From contig NZ_QEKW01000003.1 in NCBI RefSeq assembly GCF_003096675.1, positions 186,001-250,000 on the forward strand: a stretch of 64,000 bases of DNA, written 5' to 3'. The stretch comes from Actinomycetospora cinnamomea. Its GTDB lineage: Bacteria; Actinomycetota; Actinomycetes; Mycobacteriales; Pseudonocardiaceae. Below the pieces are notes generated by a model. It had not been told where the DNA came from and did not search any database. It worked only from the letters and a program-made list of their open reading frames with translations. The position numbers were made by a program, and so were the translations under genes. Positions 55,638 to 64,000 of the stretch are shown here, piece by piece. How positions within the stretch are numbered: position 1 is the first letter of the stretch; every line of letters begins with the position of its first letter.

Positions 55638-56606
55638 GTGTTCGCCCTCGACCGGCTCCGCGCGCTGCACGCGCTCGCGACGCACCGGTCGGTCGCAGGC
55701 GCCGCGGTGGCCCTGCACCTCACACCCTCGGCGGTGTCCCAGCAGCTCGCGAAGCTCGAGCGCGAGGCGGGCGCGGCGCTCACCGAGCCGGCGGGCCGCG
55801 GCGTGCGGCTCACCCCGGCCGGGCGGGTGCTCGCCGAGCACGCCGCCGACATCCTGGCCCGCGTCGCCGCCGCCCGGCTCGACCTCGACCGGCTGCGCGA
55901 CGAGGTGGTGGGCGAGCTGCGGATCGGGGCCATCCCGACGTCGGTCCACGCGCTGGCCCCGCCCACCCTCGCCCGCCTCCGCGCCGCGCACCCCGACCTG
56001 CGGGTGGCGCTGGCCGACGGCGAGGCCGAGGAGACCCTGCCGGCCGTGCTCGCCGGCGACCTCGACCTGGCGGTGGTCGAGAACTGGGAGGGCCTGCCCG
56101 CCCCCGTCCCGGCCGGTACCTCGCGCGCCCGGCTGTGCGAGGACGTCATCGACCTCGTCCTGCCGGCCGGTCACCGGCTGGCGGGCCCCGGCCCGGTCGC
56201 GCTGGGCGAGGTCGACGACCTCGACTGGGTCGCCGACGGCGGCGACACCCGCGCACAGGCGTGGCTGCTCCAGACCCTGCGCTCGCTGGGCCTCGAGCCG
56301 CGGGTGACGTGCCGGGTGCGCGGGTTCGGCATGCACCTCGAGCTCGTCGCCGGCGTGGGCGTCGCCGCCCTCGTCCCCCGCCTGGCCCGGCCGCCGCTCC
56401 CGGCGGGCGTCGCCGTCGCGATCACCGAGCCCGTGCTGCGCCGCAGCATCGACGCGGTGTGGCGTACCGACCGCGGCACCCCGGCCGTGCACGCGGCGGT
56501 CGCGGCGTTCACCGCGGTGGCCGCCGAGCGCGACGCGGCCCGGGAGGCCGCGCAGGCGTCTCAGGCCTCGGGCGCGAGCACCACGTCGGCGTCGAAGCAG
56601 GTGTGA
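55638..56606 (+). CDS. LysR-family transcriptional regulator
   Basis: 322 residues. The HTH (residues 5-64: [40 protein letters not shown]) is followed by a linker helix and a periplasmic-binding-like effector domain ([31 protein letters not shown]). GTG 55638. It is likely to regulate the divergent EamA exporter and itself from the 50-bp gap. Its last 46 bp overlap the end of hisI on the other strand, an unusual tail-to-tail overlap. Confidence 0.9.
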   Translation: MFALDRLRALHALATHRSVAGAAVALHLTPSAVSQQLAKLEREAGAALTEPAGRGVRLTPAGRVLAEHAADILARVAAARLDLDRLRDEVVGELRIGAIPTSVHALAPPTLARLRAAHPDLRVALADGEAEETLPAVLAGDLDLAVVENWEGLPAPVPAGTSRARLCEDVIDLVLPAGHRLAGPGPVALGEVDDLDWVADGGDTRAQAWLLQTLRSLGLEPRVTCRVRGFGMHLELVAGVGVAALVPRLARPPLPAGVAVAITEPVLRRSIDAVWRTDRGTPAVHAAVAAFTAVAAERDAAREAAQASQASGASTTSASKQV

Positions 56607-56914
56607 GCACCCGTGTGGCAGGCGGCGCCGGACTGGTCGACCAGCAGCAGGACGGTGTCGCCGTCGCAGTCGAGGCGGACCTCGACGACCTTCTGCACGT
56701 GCCCCGAGGTGGCGCCCTTGACCCACAGCTCGTCCCGCGAGCGCGACCAGTAGGTGCCCTCGCGGGTGGCCAGGGTGCGGGCCAGGGCCTCGTCGGTCAT
56801 CCACGCGACCATGAGGACCTCGCGGGTGTCGTACTGCTGCGCCACCGCGCACACCAGGCCGTCGGGGGTGCGCTTGAGCCGGGCCGCGAGCGCCGGGTCC
56901 AGGGTCCAGCTCAC
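56561..56914 (-). CDS. hisI: Phosphoribosyl-AMP cyclohydrolase
   Basis: 117 residues: third step of histidine synthesis. [40 protein letters not shown] and the zinc ligands in [20 protein letters not shown] with a nearby CFDADVV are present. GTG 56914 overlaps the hisF stop as GTGA. It is a stand-alone cyclohydrolase without the HisE domain, which is normal for actinobacteria. Confidence 0.96.
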   Translation of the reverse strand: MSWTLDPALAARLKRTPDGLVCAVAQQYDTREVLMVAWMTDEALARTLATREGTYWSRSRDELWVKGATSGHVQKVVEVRLDCDGDTVLLLVDQSGAACHTGAHTCFDADVVLAPEA

Positions 56915-57684
56915 CGGACCTCGACCCCCTCGGCCCGCAGAGCGTCCTTGACCTCGCCGATCCGCATGATCCCGAAGTGGAACACGCTGGCCGCGAGCAC
57001 CGCGTCCGCCCCCGCCGCGACGGCCGGCGGAAAGTGCTCGACCGCCCCGGCGCCCCCGCTGGCGATCACCGGCACGTCGACGAGCGCACGCACCTGGGCG
57101 ATCATCTCGAGGTCGAAGCCGGCCTTCGTCCCGTCGGCGTCCATCGAGTTCAGCAGGATCTCCCCGACCCCGAGCTCCTGGCCGCGCTGGGCCCACTCGA
57201 GGGCGTCGATCCCGGTGCCGCGCCGCCCGCCGTGGGTGGTGACCTCGTAGCCCGACGGCGTCGGCTGCCCGTCGGGCGGGACGCGGCGGGCGTCGACCGA
57301 GAGCACGATGCACTGCGAGCCGTAGCGGCGGCTGGACTCGCCGAGGAAGTGTGGCCGGGCGATGGCCGCGGTGTTGATGCTGACCTTGTCCGCGCCGGCA
57401 CGGAGCAGCCGGTCGATGTCGGAGTTCGTTCGGACGCCGCCGCCCACGCACAGCGGGATGAACACCTGCTCGGCGGTGCGGCGCACGACGTCGTAGGTGG
57501 TCTCGCGCTCGGCGGACGACGCGCTGACGTCGAGGAACGTGAGCTCGTCGGCGCCCTCGGCGTCGTAGAGCCGCGCCATCTCGACAGGGTCGCCCGCGTC
57601 GCGCAGGTCGACGAAGTTGACGCCCTTGACCACCCTGCCGGCGTCGACGTCCAGACAGGGGATCACGCGGACGGCGACACCCAT
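56911..57684 (-). CDS. hisF: Imidazole glycerol phosphate synthase, cyclase subunit
   Basis: 257-residue TIM barrel: [20 protein letters not shown] has the first catalytic Asp, [12 protein letters not shown] the phosphate site, [20 protein letters not shown] the second Asp, and [14 protein letters not shown] the second phosphate loop. It uses ammonia from HisH. ATG 57684. A perfect 40-bp palindrome separates it from priA upstream. Confidence 0.97.
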   Translation of the reverse strand: MGVAVRVIPCLDVDAGRVVKGVNFVDLRDAGDPVEMARLYDAEGADELTFLDVSASSAERETTYDVVRRTAEQVFIPLCVGGGVRTNSDIDRLLRAGADKVSINTAAIARPHFLGESSRRYGSQCIVLSVDARRVPPDGQPTPSGYEVTTHGGRRGTGIDALEWAQRGQELGVGEILLNSMDADGTKAGFDLEMIAQVRALVDVPVIASGGAGAVEHFPPAVAAGADAVLAASVFHFGIMRIGEVKDALRAEGVEVR

Positions 57685-57709
57685 ACCGCCCAGCCTAACC
57701 GCGTCCCAT

Positions 57710-57749
57710 GTGCGTGATCTTCCCGGCTATAGCCGGGAAGATCACGCAC
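57710..57749. terminator. 40-bp palindrome, family member 3 (perfect)
   Basis: GTGCGTGATCTTCCCGGCTA followed by its exact reverse complement, with no mismatch. It includes the priA stop codon (57742-57744) and lies 25 bp before hisF. It might reduce read-through from priA into hisFI. Confidence 0.92.
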
Positions 57750-58476
57750 GTACGGCCGAGAGCGCGTCCGCCAGGGTGAAGTTGCCGGCGTAGAGGGCCT
57801 TGCCGACGATCGCGCCCTCGACCCCGATCGGCGCCAGGGCGTCGAGCGCCCGCAGGTCGTCGAGCGACGAGACCCCGCCCGAGGCCACCACCGGCCGGTC
57901 GGTCCGCGCGCACACGGCCTCGAGCAGCTCGGTGTTCGGGCCGGTCAGCGTCCCGTCGCGGCCCACGTCGGTGACGACGTAGCGCGCGCAGCCCTCGGCG
58001 TCGAGGCGGGCGAGCACGCTCCACAGGTCGCCGCCGTCGGAGACCCACCCGCGCGCGGCCAGACGGTGCCGCCCCTCGGTGATCTTGACGTCGAGCCCGA
58101 CGGCGACCCGGTCGGAGAACTCGGCGATGGCCTTCGCGCACCATGCCGGGTCCTCGAGCGCCGCGGTGCCGATGTTGACCCGCGCGCAGCCGGTGTCCAG
58201 TGCCCGGCGCAGCGACGCGTCGTCGCGGATACCGCCGGAGAGCTCCACCTTGATGTCGATCTCCTCGACGACCGACGCCAGCAGCTCGGCGTTCGAGCCG
58301 CGGCCGAACGCCGCGTCCAGGTCCACGAGGTGCAGCCACTCCGCGCCCTCGGCGGCCCAGGCGCGGGCCGCGTCGAGGGGATCGCCGTATCCGGTCTCGG
58401 TGCCGGCGACGCCCTGGACCAGGCGGACGGCCTGGCCGTCGACGACGTCCACGGCGGGCAGCAGGTCGATGGTCAC
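57742..58476 (-). CDS. priA: Bifunctional phosphoribosyl isomerase (PriA)
   Basis: 244-residue TIM barrel of the HisA/PriA type: [20 protein letters not shown] with the first catalytic Asp, [59 protein letters not shown] with the second Asp, and [16 protein letters not shown]. In actinobacteria this enzyme also does the TrpF step, which fits the absence of trpF in this window. GTG 58476. It is separated from hisH by a sigma-factor module. Confidence 0.95.
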   Translation of the reverse strand: MTIDLLPAVDVVDGQAVRLVQGVAGTETGYGDPLDAARAWAAEGAEWLHLVDLDAAFGRGSNAELLASVVEEIDIKVELSGGIRDDASLRRALDTGCARVNIGTAALEDPAWCAKAIAEFSDRVAVGLDVKITEGRHRLAARGWVSDGGDLWSVLARLDAEGCARYVVTDVGRDGTLTGPNTELLEAVCARTDRPVVASGGVSSLDDLRALDALAPIGVEGAIVGKALYAGNFTLADALSAVRA

Positions 58477-58502
58477 GGCGCGCGAGTCTGCCCTACGGGC
58501 TC

Positions 58503-58542
58503 GTGAGTGGTTGTCCGTGCCCTGGCACGGACTACCGCGCAC
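58503..58542. terminator. 40-bp palindrome, family member 4
   Basis: GTGAGTGGTTGTCCGTGCC, then a near-complementary half (CTGGCACGGAC...GCGCAC), with four mismatched pairs. It overlaps the stop codon of the ECF sigma gene (58532-58534). Same length and end bases as the other three, with a different core. Confidence 0.75.
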
Positions 58543-59806
58543 GAGCGCGGAGCGCAAAGCGTCGCCGCTCCAGCAGCTCGCGCTCGGCCACGGTGCGGAC
58601 CAGCCCCAGCGCTCGGTCGATCTCCGCGACGGCCTCCTCGACGCGGCCCAGCGCCGAGAGCATGTCGGCGCGCACCGCGGGCAGCAGGTGGTAACGCGCC
58701 AGGGCCGGCTCGGCGTCCAGCGGCGCGAGCACGGCCAGCCCCGCCTCCGGGCCCTCGGCGCGCGACACCGCCACGGCGCGGTTGAGCTCGACGACCGGGG
58801 ACGGCGCCCGGGCCGCGAGCTCGGCGTAGAGCGCGGCGATCGCGGTCCAATCGGTGGCGTCGGTGGAGCGCGCGCGGGCGTGGCAGGCGGCGATCGCGGC
58901 CTGGAGCGTGTAACGCCCGCGCGGGCCCGGCCCGGACTCGGCGCGCTCCAGCGCCGCCAGGCCGCGCTGCAGGAGCACCCGGTCCCAGCGGGAACGGTCC
59001 TGGTCGCCGAGCAGCACCGGCTCGCCCGACGGCCCCACCCGCGCCCGCAGCCGCGAGCCCTGCAGCTCCATGAGCGCCACGAGCCCGTGCACCTCGGGCT
59101 CGTCGGGACGCAGCGCGGCGAGCACGCGTCCCAGCCGCATCGCCTCGACGCAGAGCGCGGGCCGCGTCCAGTCGACGCCGGTGGTGGCGGCGTAGCCCTC
59201 GTTGAAGATCAGGTACACGACCTCGAGCACCGCGCCCAGCCGGGCGGCGAGCTCGTCGCCGGTCGGCACGGCGAGCGCCTCGGGTCCCACGCCGGCCAGG
59301 CGTTTCTTCGCCCGCGAGATCCGCTGTCCCACGGTCGGCGACGGCACGAGGAACGCGTGCGCGATCTCGTCGGTGGTCAGGCCGCCGAACAGCCGCAGGG
59401 TCAGCGCGACGCGGGACTCGCGCGCCACCGCCGGGTGGCAGGTCGCGAAGAGCAGGGCGAGCAGGTCGTCGCCCACCGCCGCGGCCCCGTCGCCGACCAG
59501 GGCGTCGGCGGCCGGGGCGACGCCCGCCTCCGAGGACTCCATCAGCTCGGTCTTGCGCGCCAGGGTCTGCTCCCGGCGGATCGTGTCGATCGCGCGGCGC
59601 CGCGCGGTGGCCGCGAGCCAGGCCCCCGGGTTGTCGGGGACGCCCTCGCGCGGCCACTGCTCCATGGCCGCGACGAGGGCGTCGTGGGCCAGCTCCTCGG
59701 CGTGGCCGACGTCGCGCACCACGCGCGCGACCCCGGCCACGATCCGGGCGGACTCCATCCGCCACACCGTCTCCAGGACGGCGTAGGGATCGGCCGTGGT
59801 GGTCAC
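58532..59806 (-). CDS. ECF42-type RNA polymerase sigma factor
   Basis: 424 residues: sigma region 2 ([39 protein letters not shown]), region 4 ([32 protein letters not shown]) and a long C-terminal TPR-like domain ([40 protein letters not shown]). This is the pattern of the ECF42 group, which has no anti-sigma factor and is linked to DGPF/YciI proteins, two of which precede it. GTG 59806 abuts the YciI gene. Regulation is thought to involve the C-terminal domain. Confidence 0.92.
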   Translation of the reverse strand: MTTTADPYAVLETVWRMESARIVAGVARVVRDVGHAEELAHDALVAAMEQWPREGVPDNPGAWLAATARRRAIDTIRREQTLARKTELMESSEAGVAPAADALVGDGAAAVGDDLLALLFATCHPAVARESRVALTLRLFGGLTTDEIAHAFLVPSPTVGQRISRAKKRLAGVGPEALAVPTGDELAARLGAVLEVVYLIFNEGYAATTGVDWTRPALCVEAMRLGRVLAALRPDEPEVHGLVALMELQGSRLRARVGPSGEPVLLGDQDRSRWDRVLLQRGLAALERAESGPGPRGRYTLQAAIAACHARARSTDATDWTAIAALYAELAARAPSPVVELNRAVAVSRAEGPEAGLAVLAPLDAEPALARYHLLPAVRADMLSALGRVEEAVAEIDRALGLVRTVAERELLERRRFALRARAR

Positions 59807-60232
59807 TCAGCCCCCGTGCTGCTGGGCGGCCCGCGCCCGCAGCTCCTCCTCGGCATCGAGCACTTCCTGCGGCGCGATGCCCTCGAAGTCCTCGGCCTCG
59901 GTCACGCGGCGCACCTCGAGGCGCTCGCCGTCACGGAACGGCGCCCGGCGCGCCCAGGACACGGCCTCCTCCAGCGAATCGACCTTGAGGATCCAGAAGC
60001 CCCCGACCAGCTCCTTGGCCTCGGTGAAGGGGCCGTCGCTGACGGTGGGCTCCTCGCCGTCGAAGGCGACGACCGCGCCCTGGGCGCTGGGCATGAGCCC
60101 CTCGCCGGCCAGCAGGACACCGGCGTCGACCATCGCGGTGTTGAACCTGCCCATCTCCTCGAAGATCGCGGGGTCGGGCGGCGTGGCCATCTGGGCGGCC
60201 TCGTCGTACTTGAGCAGCAGCATGAAGCGCAC
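59807..60232 (-). CDS. DGPF/YciI-family protein 1
   Basis: 141 residues. MRFMLLLKYDEA opens the fold; VSDGPFTEAKELVGGFWIL is the DGPF signature and contains the conserved Asp and Lys/Glu side chains. These are ferredoxin-like proteins linked to ECF42 sigma factors; their role (enzyme or signal) is unknown. GTG 60232 follows GAGGAGACC. The stop touches the sigma start. Confidence 0.9.
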   Translation of the reverse strand: MRFMLLLKYDEAAQMATPPDPAIFEEMGRFNTAMVDAGVLLAGEGLMPSAQGAVVAFDGEEPTVSDGPFTEAKELVGGFWILKVDSLEEAVSWARRAPFRDGERLEVRRVTEAEDFEGIAPQEVLDAEEELRARAAQQHGG

Positions 60233-60265
60233 GGCGGTCTCCTCGGGTCGGTGGGGTCGTGGGGA

Positions 60266-60700
60266 TCAGGCCTGCTCGCGCTCGGCGATCCGCCGGCGCA
60301 GGGTGGCCTCGGCGTCGAGCACCTCGGCGGGCGCGAGACCCTCGAACTCGGCCATCTCCGGGATGCGGCGCACCTCGAGGCGCACGCCGGGGCCGATCGG
60401 GCACCGGCGTGCCCACTGCACGGCCTCCGCGCGGGAGGCGACCTCGAGGATCCAGAAGCCCGCGACGAGCTCCTTGGCCTCGGTGAACGGCCCGTCGGTG
60501 ACGCTCGGGCCCTCGCCGTCGTGGGTGACGACGAAGCCCTCGGCGCTCGGGGCCAGGCCCTCGGCGGCCAGCAGCACGCCGGCGTCGAGGAGGTCGTTGT
60601 TGTACCGGCCCATGGCCTCGAAGGCTTCGTCGGTGGGCGGGGCGTCCGCGCCGCCGATCCTCATCGTCTCCGGGGCCGACATGATCAGCATGTAGCGCAT
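60266..60700 (-). CDS. DGPF/YciI-family protein 2
   Basis: 144 residues, paralogous to the next gene: MRYMLIMSAPETMRIGG, VTDGPFTEAKELVAGFWILE, then RCPIGPGVRLEVRRIPEM. The two copies look like a tandem duplication with moderate divergence. ATG 60700 follows GCGAGGAGAG. It is the first gene of the three-gene sigma module inserted in the his block. Confidence 0.9.
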   Translation of the reverse strand: MRYMLIMSAPETMRIGGADAPPTDEAFEAMGRYNNDLLDAGVLLAAEGLAPSAEGFVVTHDGEGPSVTDGPFTEAKELVAGFWILEVASRAEAVQWARRCPIGPGVRLEVRRIPEMAEFEGLAPAEVLDAEATLRRRIAEREQA

Positions 60701-60720
60701 CGGTCTCTCCTCGCGGCTCC

Positions 60721-60740
60721 GGCGGGGCCTCTTCCCCGCC
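60721..60740. terminator. Hairpin between hisH and the sigma module
   Basis: GGCGGGG-CCTCTT-CCCCGCC, an exact 7-bp stem 58 bp after the hisH stop and 20 bp before the first DGPF gene. It probably ends his transcription and makes the module independent. Confidence 0.6.
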
Positions 60741-60797
60741 GCTCGCCCACGCGTCGAACGGCTGCGCCGCGGTTCGACACGGCCGGCGGAGAATTTT

Positions 60798-61487
60798 CTA
60801 CCGCAGCACGCCGAGCCAGTTGGTGAGCAGGGCCGCGCCCGCGTCGCCCGACTTCTCGGGGTGGAACTGGGTGGCCGACAGCGGCCCGTTCTCGACGGCG
60901 GCGACGAAGTCCTCGCCGTGGTGGGCCCAGGTCACGCACGCCGGCCGGAAGTGCTCGGGGGTCTGCTGCTCCCAGCGGCGCACGCCGAACGAGTGCACGA
61001 AGTAGAAGCGGGTGTCGGCGTCCATGCCGGCGAACAGCACGCTGTCGGCGGGCGCGGACACCGTGTTCCACCCCATGTGCGGCAGCACGTCGGCCTGCAG
61101 CTTCTCGACGGTGCCGGGCCACTGCCCGGCGCCGGCGGCCTCCTCGCCGAACTCGACCCCGCGCTCGAAGAGCACCTGCATGCCCACGCAGATGCCCAGC
61201 ACGGGCCGCCCGCCGGCGAGGCGCTGCTCGATGAGGCGCTCGCCGTGCACCGAACGCAGGCCCGCGGCGCACGCGGCGAACGCGCCGACGCCGGGCACGA
61301 CCAGCCCGTCCGCCTCCAGCGCCGCGCGCCCGTCGGCGGTGACCTCGACGTCGGCGCCGACCCGCTGCAACGCACGCTCGGCCGAGCGCAGGTTGCCCGA
61401 GCCGTAGTCGAGGACGACGACGTGGGGGGTGCGGGACGGGCGTCGGCTCGGGGAGGTCGCCGCGCTCGCCGTGGTCGGGGTGGTCAC
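60798..61487 (-). CDS. hisH: Imidazole glycerol phosphate synthase, glutamine amidotransferase subunit
   Basis: About 229 residues. After a Ser/Thr/Arg-rich start of 20 residues comes [20 protein letters not shown]; the catalytic Cys is in [36 protein letters not shown] and the His/Glu pair [11 protein letters not shown] follow. It releases ammonia for HisF. GTG 61487 overlaps the methyltransferase stop as GTGA with GGAGG close by; GTG 61496 is an alternative. Confidence 0.96.
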   Translation of the reverse strand: MTTPTTASAATSPSRRPSRTPHVVVLDYGSGNLRSAERALQRVGADVEVTADGRAALEADGLVVPGVGAFAACAAGLRSVHGERLIEQRLAGGRPVLGICVGMQVLFERGVEFGEEAAGAGQWPGTVEKLQADVLPHMGWNTVSAPADSVLFAGMDADTRFYFVHSFGVRRWEQQTPEHFRPACVTWAHHGEDFVAAVENGPLSATQFHPEKSGDAGAALLTNWLGVLR

Positions 61488-62149
61488 GACCTCCACGCTA
61501 CCGAGCGCCCGGGCCCCGGGACCTCGCGCGCCCGCAGCACGAGCAGCCGCCCCGGTCCGTCCCCCACCGAGCCGCCGGGGCCGTCGACGGGCTCGGCGAA
61601 GCCGCCCTCGACGAGGCGGTCCACGGCGGCCGCGAACTCCCCCGCGGCCCACGTGTCCTCGGCGATCGCGGCGACCACGAACCCGTCGGTGCGCAGCACG
61701 CGCAGGAAGCCGGTGAGGGCGGGCGGCCCGAGGTGGCCGGGCGCGAACGCCCCGACGCACGTCACCACGCCGAACTTGCCGGACGCCCCCGGGACACCGT
61801 GCCGCAGGTCCGCGGGCCCCAGGTCGTGGTAGACCCGCCGGCGCCGCGCGACGCGCACCATGCCCGGCGAGAGGTCGAGCCCGTCGACCGAGACGAACCC
61901 GCGCGGCGCCAGCTCGGCGCCCACGAGCCCCGTGCCGCACGCGACGTCGAGGACGTCCGCCCGCGGGGGGACGAGGTCGGCGACGCGCTCGGCCACCCGC
62001 GCCGGCGACGGGTACCCCAGGAGGCCGGCGACGTCGTGGAGGTCGTAGGTCGGCGCCCAGTCGTCGTAGATCCGGCGCACCGCGTCGGTGTCCGGCGCCT
62101 CGGCGAGCAGGGCGAGGCGCCCACGGGCGTCGGTCTCGCGCGTGTCCAC
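61484..62149 (-). CDS. SAM-dependent class I methyltransferase
   Basis: 221 residues: [20 protein letters not shown], the SAM-binding [36 protein letters not shown] and [20 protein letters not shown]. The substrate is unknown. GTG 62149 follows GGGAGGCACC. It is translationally joined to hisH although it has no known step in histidine synthesis. Confidence 0.85.
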   Translation of the reverse strand: MDTRETDARGRLALLAEAPDTDAVRRIYDDWAPTYDLHDVAGLLGYPSPARVAERVADLVPPRADVLDVACGTGLVGAELAPRGFVSVDGLDLSPGMVRVARRRRVYHDLGPADLRHGVPGASGKFGVVTCVGAFAPGHLGPPALTGFLRVLRTDGFVVAAIAEDTWAAGEFAAAVDRLVEGGFAEPVDGPGGSVGDGPGRLLVLRAREVPGPGRSVAWRS

Positions 62150-62218
62150 GGTGCCTCCCGCCGCCCTCGTCGTGCCCGATCCGAGGTTCCCCGTCCGCGC
62201 CGTCCCAACCGCCCCGCG

Positions 62219-62383
62219 TCAGGCGGGCACCAGCCGCAGGATCGCCCCGGCGACCGCGAGGGCCGCGAGCACGCCCAGCACGACCGCGACCGGCCGGTTG
62301 CGGGGCCAGAAGGTGATGACGCCGCCCACGAGCAGGCCACCCACGGCGAGCAGGCCGACGGCGAGCAGGTCGGACCAGGTCAC
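62219..62383 (-). CDS. Small two-helix membrane protein in the his block
   Basis: 54 residues beginning [20 protein letters not shown] and ending [10 protein letters not shown], with two hydrophobic spans around a PRNRP turn. The GTG at 62383 lies 9 bp after the hisB stop; a weak GA-rich ribosome site is present. No family is recognised, but the codon pattern is strongly coding and small membrane proteins at this place are common in actinobacterial his clusters. Confidence 0.7.
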   Translation of the reverse strand: MTWSDLLAVGLLAVGGLLVGGVITFWPRNRPVAVVLGVLAALAVAGAILRLVPA

Positions 62384-62391
62384 GACTCAGA

Positions 62392-62997
62392 TCACGACTC
62401 CAGGACGCCCTTGGTGGACGCCGGGCCCTCGAGGCGCGCATCGGGCTCGGTCGCCGCCCGCAGGGCCCGCGCGATGGCCTTGTACTCGGCCTCGGTGATG
62501 TGGTGCGGGTCACGGCCGCCGGTGACGCGCACGTGCAGGGCGATGCCGGCGTGGAAGGCGATCGACTCGAACACGTGGCGGTTGAGCACCGTGGGGTAGT
62601 GGCCGCCGACGACGAAGCCGGCCATCGACTCGGGCTCTCCGGTGTGCACGCAGTAGGGCCGGCCCGAGACGTCGACGACGGCCTGGGCCAGCGCCTCGTC
62701 CATCGGGACCCAGGCGTCACCGAAACGGCGGATGCCCGCCTTGTCGCCGAGCGCCTGGCGCAGCGCCTGCCCCAGCACGATCGCGACGTCCTCGACGGTG
62801 TGGTGGGCGTCGACCTCGACGTCGCCGGTGGCCCGGACCACCAGGTCGAGCGCGCCGTGCTTGCCCAGGGCGTCGAGCATGTGGTCGAAGAAGGGCACAC
62901 CCGTGGCCACCTCGGTGTGCCCGGTGCCGTCGAGGTCGACCTCGACGAGCACGCTCGACTCCTTGGTCACACGCTCCACGCGTCCCGTACGCCCCAC
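62392..62997 (-). CDS. hisB: Imidazoleglycerol-phosphate dehydratase
   Basis: 201 residues. [39 protein letters not shown], the metal-binding [20 protein letters not shown] and the second half [20 protein letters not shown] with [17 protein letters not shown] form the duplicated fold. Sixth step of histidine synthesis, single-function as in other actinobacteria. GTG 62997. The genes hisD and hisC that usually precede it are not present; a reductase gene is there instead. Confidence 0.97.
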   Translation of the reverse strand: MGRTGRVERVTKESSVLVEVDLDGTGHTEVATGVPFFDHMLDALGKHGALDLVVRATGDVEVDAHHTVEDVAIVLGQALRQALGDKAGIRRFGDAWVPMDEALAQAVVDVSGRPYCVHTGEPESMAGFVVGGHYPTVLNRHVFESIAFHAGIALHVRVTGGRDPHHITEAEYKAIARALRAATEPDARLEGPASTKGVLES

Positions 62998-63023
62998 GGT
63001 GGCCAGGCTACCGACCGCGGCCG

Positions 63024-63647
63024 TCAGCGCCGGACGACCGTCGCGTGCACGTTGCCCGCCTCACCGGGCACCAGGCGCTCGACACGGTAGCCGGCGGGCA
63101 GGGCGTCCAGGCCCTCGAACAGTCGCTCCCCCGCCCCGGCGAGGAACGGGGCGATCACGAGGTGCATCTCGTCGACGAGACCCTCGGCCAGGAAGGCCCG
63201 CACGGTCGCGACGCCGCCGCCGAGCCGGACGTCCTGCCCGCCCGCGGCCTCGACGGCCCGTGCCAGGACCTCCTTCGGGGTGGCCTCCAGGAAATGGAAG
63301 GTCGTCCCGCCCGCCATGGGCAGCGAGGGACGCGGGTGGTGGGTGAGGACGAACACCGGGTGGCCGTAGGGCGGTTCCTCGCCCCACCACCCGCGCCAGC
63401 TCTCGTCGGGCCACGGGCCCCGCACCGGGCCGAACATGTTGCGCCCCATGATCGTGGCGCCGACGCCCTCGTCCCCCGCCCGGAACGCGGCGTCGTCCAC
63501 CCCGGCCCCCTCGCCGCGGAAGCTCGGCATCATCCAGTCGTGCAGGCCCTCGACGCCGTCGCCGAAGGGCGCGTCCTCCCGCTGGTCGGTGCCAGTGCCG
63601 AAGCCGTCGAGGGTGATCGTGAACGCGTGCACGCGCAGGCGGGACAT
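63024..63647 (-). CDS. Dihydrofolate-reductase-fold protein (RibD C-terminal type)
   Basis: 207 residues. [80 protein letters not shown] and [19 protein letters not shown] match the RibD_C/YwjB-like reductase family; NADPH binding is likely, the substrate unknown. ATG 63647 follows GAGGAGGCGCC. It is divergent from an HxlR regulator that may repress it. It runs into hisB 26 bp later. Confidence 0.88.
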   Translation of the reverse strand: MSRLRVHAFTITLDGFGTGTDQREDAPFGDGVEGLHDWMMPSFRGEGAGVDDAAFRAGDEGVGATIMGRNMFGPVRGPWPDESWRGWWGEEPPYGHPVFVLTHHPRPSLPMAGGTTFHFLEATPKEVLARAVEAAGGQDVRLGGGVATVRAFLAEGLVDEMHLVIAPFLAGAGERLFEGLDALPAGYRVERLVPGEAGNVHATVVRR

Positions 63648-63662
63648 GGCGCCTCCTCGGTC

Positions 63663-63729
63663 GAGTGGTTGTATTTCGCAACCGGATGCGAGGACGCTAG
63701 CGCGATGCAGTGGTAATCTGCAACCACTC
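63663..63729. promoter_or_regulatory. Paired inverted repeats between the reductase and HxlR genes
   Basis: GAGTGGTTG at 63663-63671 and its exact complement CAACCACTC at 63721-63729 bracket the divergent promoters. Inside, GGTTG-N7-CAACC (63667-63683) and GTGGT-N8-ACCAC (63710-63727) are two half-size operators. TAATCT (63713-63718) is a plausible -10 for the HxlR gene. Confidence 0.6.
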
Positions 63730-63745
63730 GATACCGGGAGGGACG

Positions 63746-64000
63746 TTGCGCCACGCAGGACGATCGGGCTGCCCGATCAACCAGGCCGTCGAGGCGCTGG
63801 GCGACCACTGGACGCTGCTGGTGCTGCGCGACATCGTCTTCGGCGGCCGGCGCCATTTCCGGGAGCTGCTCGCGGGCTCGCAGGAGGGGATCGCGTCCAA
63901 CATCCTCGCCGACCGGCTGCGCCGGCTCGTCGACGACGGGATGCTCACCCGCGAGGACGCCGGACGCGGCCGGCGCGCGACCTACAGCCTCACCGAGTCC
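63746..64000 (+). CDS. HxlR-family transcriptional regulator, cut by the window end
   Basis: 85 visible codons: RHAGRSGCPINQAVEALGDH, WTLLVLRDIVFGGRRHFREL, IASNILADRLRRLVDDGMLT and RGRRATYSLTES, the complete winged-helix of the HxlR/YodB group with its N-terminal Cys, which in some members senses electrophiles. The TTG at 63746, behind GGGAGGGACG, is the likely start. The C-terminus lies outside the window. Confidence 0.88.
   Translation, partial: MRHAGRSGCPINQAVEALGDHWTLLVLRDIVFGGRRHFRELLAGSQEGIASNILADRLRRLVDDGMLTREDAGRGRRATYSLTES

Noticed and set aside
1-64000. tRNA, rRNA or riboswitch genes
   Set aside because: None was recognised by eye; no cloverleaf or TTCGA-type T-loop context was found. 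A covariance-model scan would be needed to exclude them fully.

Overview
The window is chromosomal DNA of very high G+C content. Many starts are GTG, stop and start codons often overlap (GTGA, ATGA, TGATG), and the gene families are actinobacterial: a Rv2578c-type radical SAM protein with an intein, SCO6745 family, PaaX, an F420/PPOX oxidoreductase, the Trp-operon membrane protein and PriA. Gene content and conserved gene order (aspS ... Rv2578c homologue ... hisS, metallo-hydrolase, ppiB; his - trp - lgt - gltBD) point to the Pseudonocardiales, probably Pseudonocardia or a close relative. This is inferred from family recognition only.

Layout. 1-5.0 kb: a cut-off nicotinamidase, then a minus-strand run of aspS, a broken DUF389 membrane gene and an APH-fold kinase, then a PPOX-family protein. 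5.0-10.5 kb: a decayed accessory zone with the tail of a DUF222/HNH gene, an IS630 transposase tail, decayed direct repeats that look like an IS21-type end, a frameshifted fdxA in front of an intact group III truncated haemoglobin, a flavin monooxygenase tail, and an 11-residue-repeat protein. 10.5-18.4 kb: SnoaL-like protein, intein-interrupted radical SAM gene with a perfect SOS box, SCO6745 family gene, acyl-CoA dehydrogenase, and a coupled pair of YibE/F membrane protein plus a 556-residue protein built of about 37 gapless decapeptide repeats. 18.4-24.7 kb: secreted His/Gly-rich protein, ethanolamine ammonia-lyase (eutBC) behind an amino-acid permease split by an in-frame stop, and an MHS transporter. 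24.7-32.3 kb: PaaX and MarR regulators and a five-gene coupled CoA-thioester operon. 32.4-36.3 kb: hisS, metallo-hydrolase, peptidyl-prolyl isomerase, alpha/beta hydrolase.

36.3-64 kb: gltD-gltB, lgt, an accessory insert (DHA2 transporter, epoxide hydrolase, molybdopterin oxidoreductase, ferredoxin reductase-like protein, DUF6510 protein), then trpA-trpB-trpC-membrane protein-trpE, a LysR/EamA pair, and hisI-hisF-priA. The his block continues with hisH and hisB, but an ECF42-type sigma factor with two DGPF/YciI proteins sits between priA and hisH, and a methyltransferase plus a 54-residue membrane protein sits between hisH and hisB. No trpF is present; PriA probably supplies that step. The window ends in a divergent reductase/HxlR pair.

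Themes that gene calling alone would miss: a family of 40-bp palindromes placed at the stop codons of four minus-strand or convergent genes; short in-phase tandem repeats (12, 13, 15 and 60 bp) inside or at the ends of genes; and a set of recently broken genes (DUF389, eut permease, fdxA).
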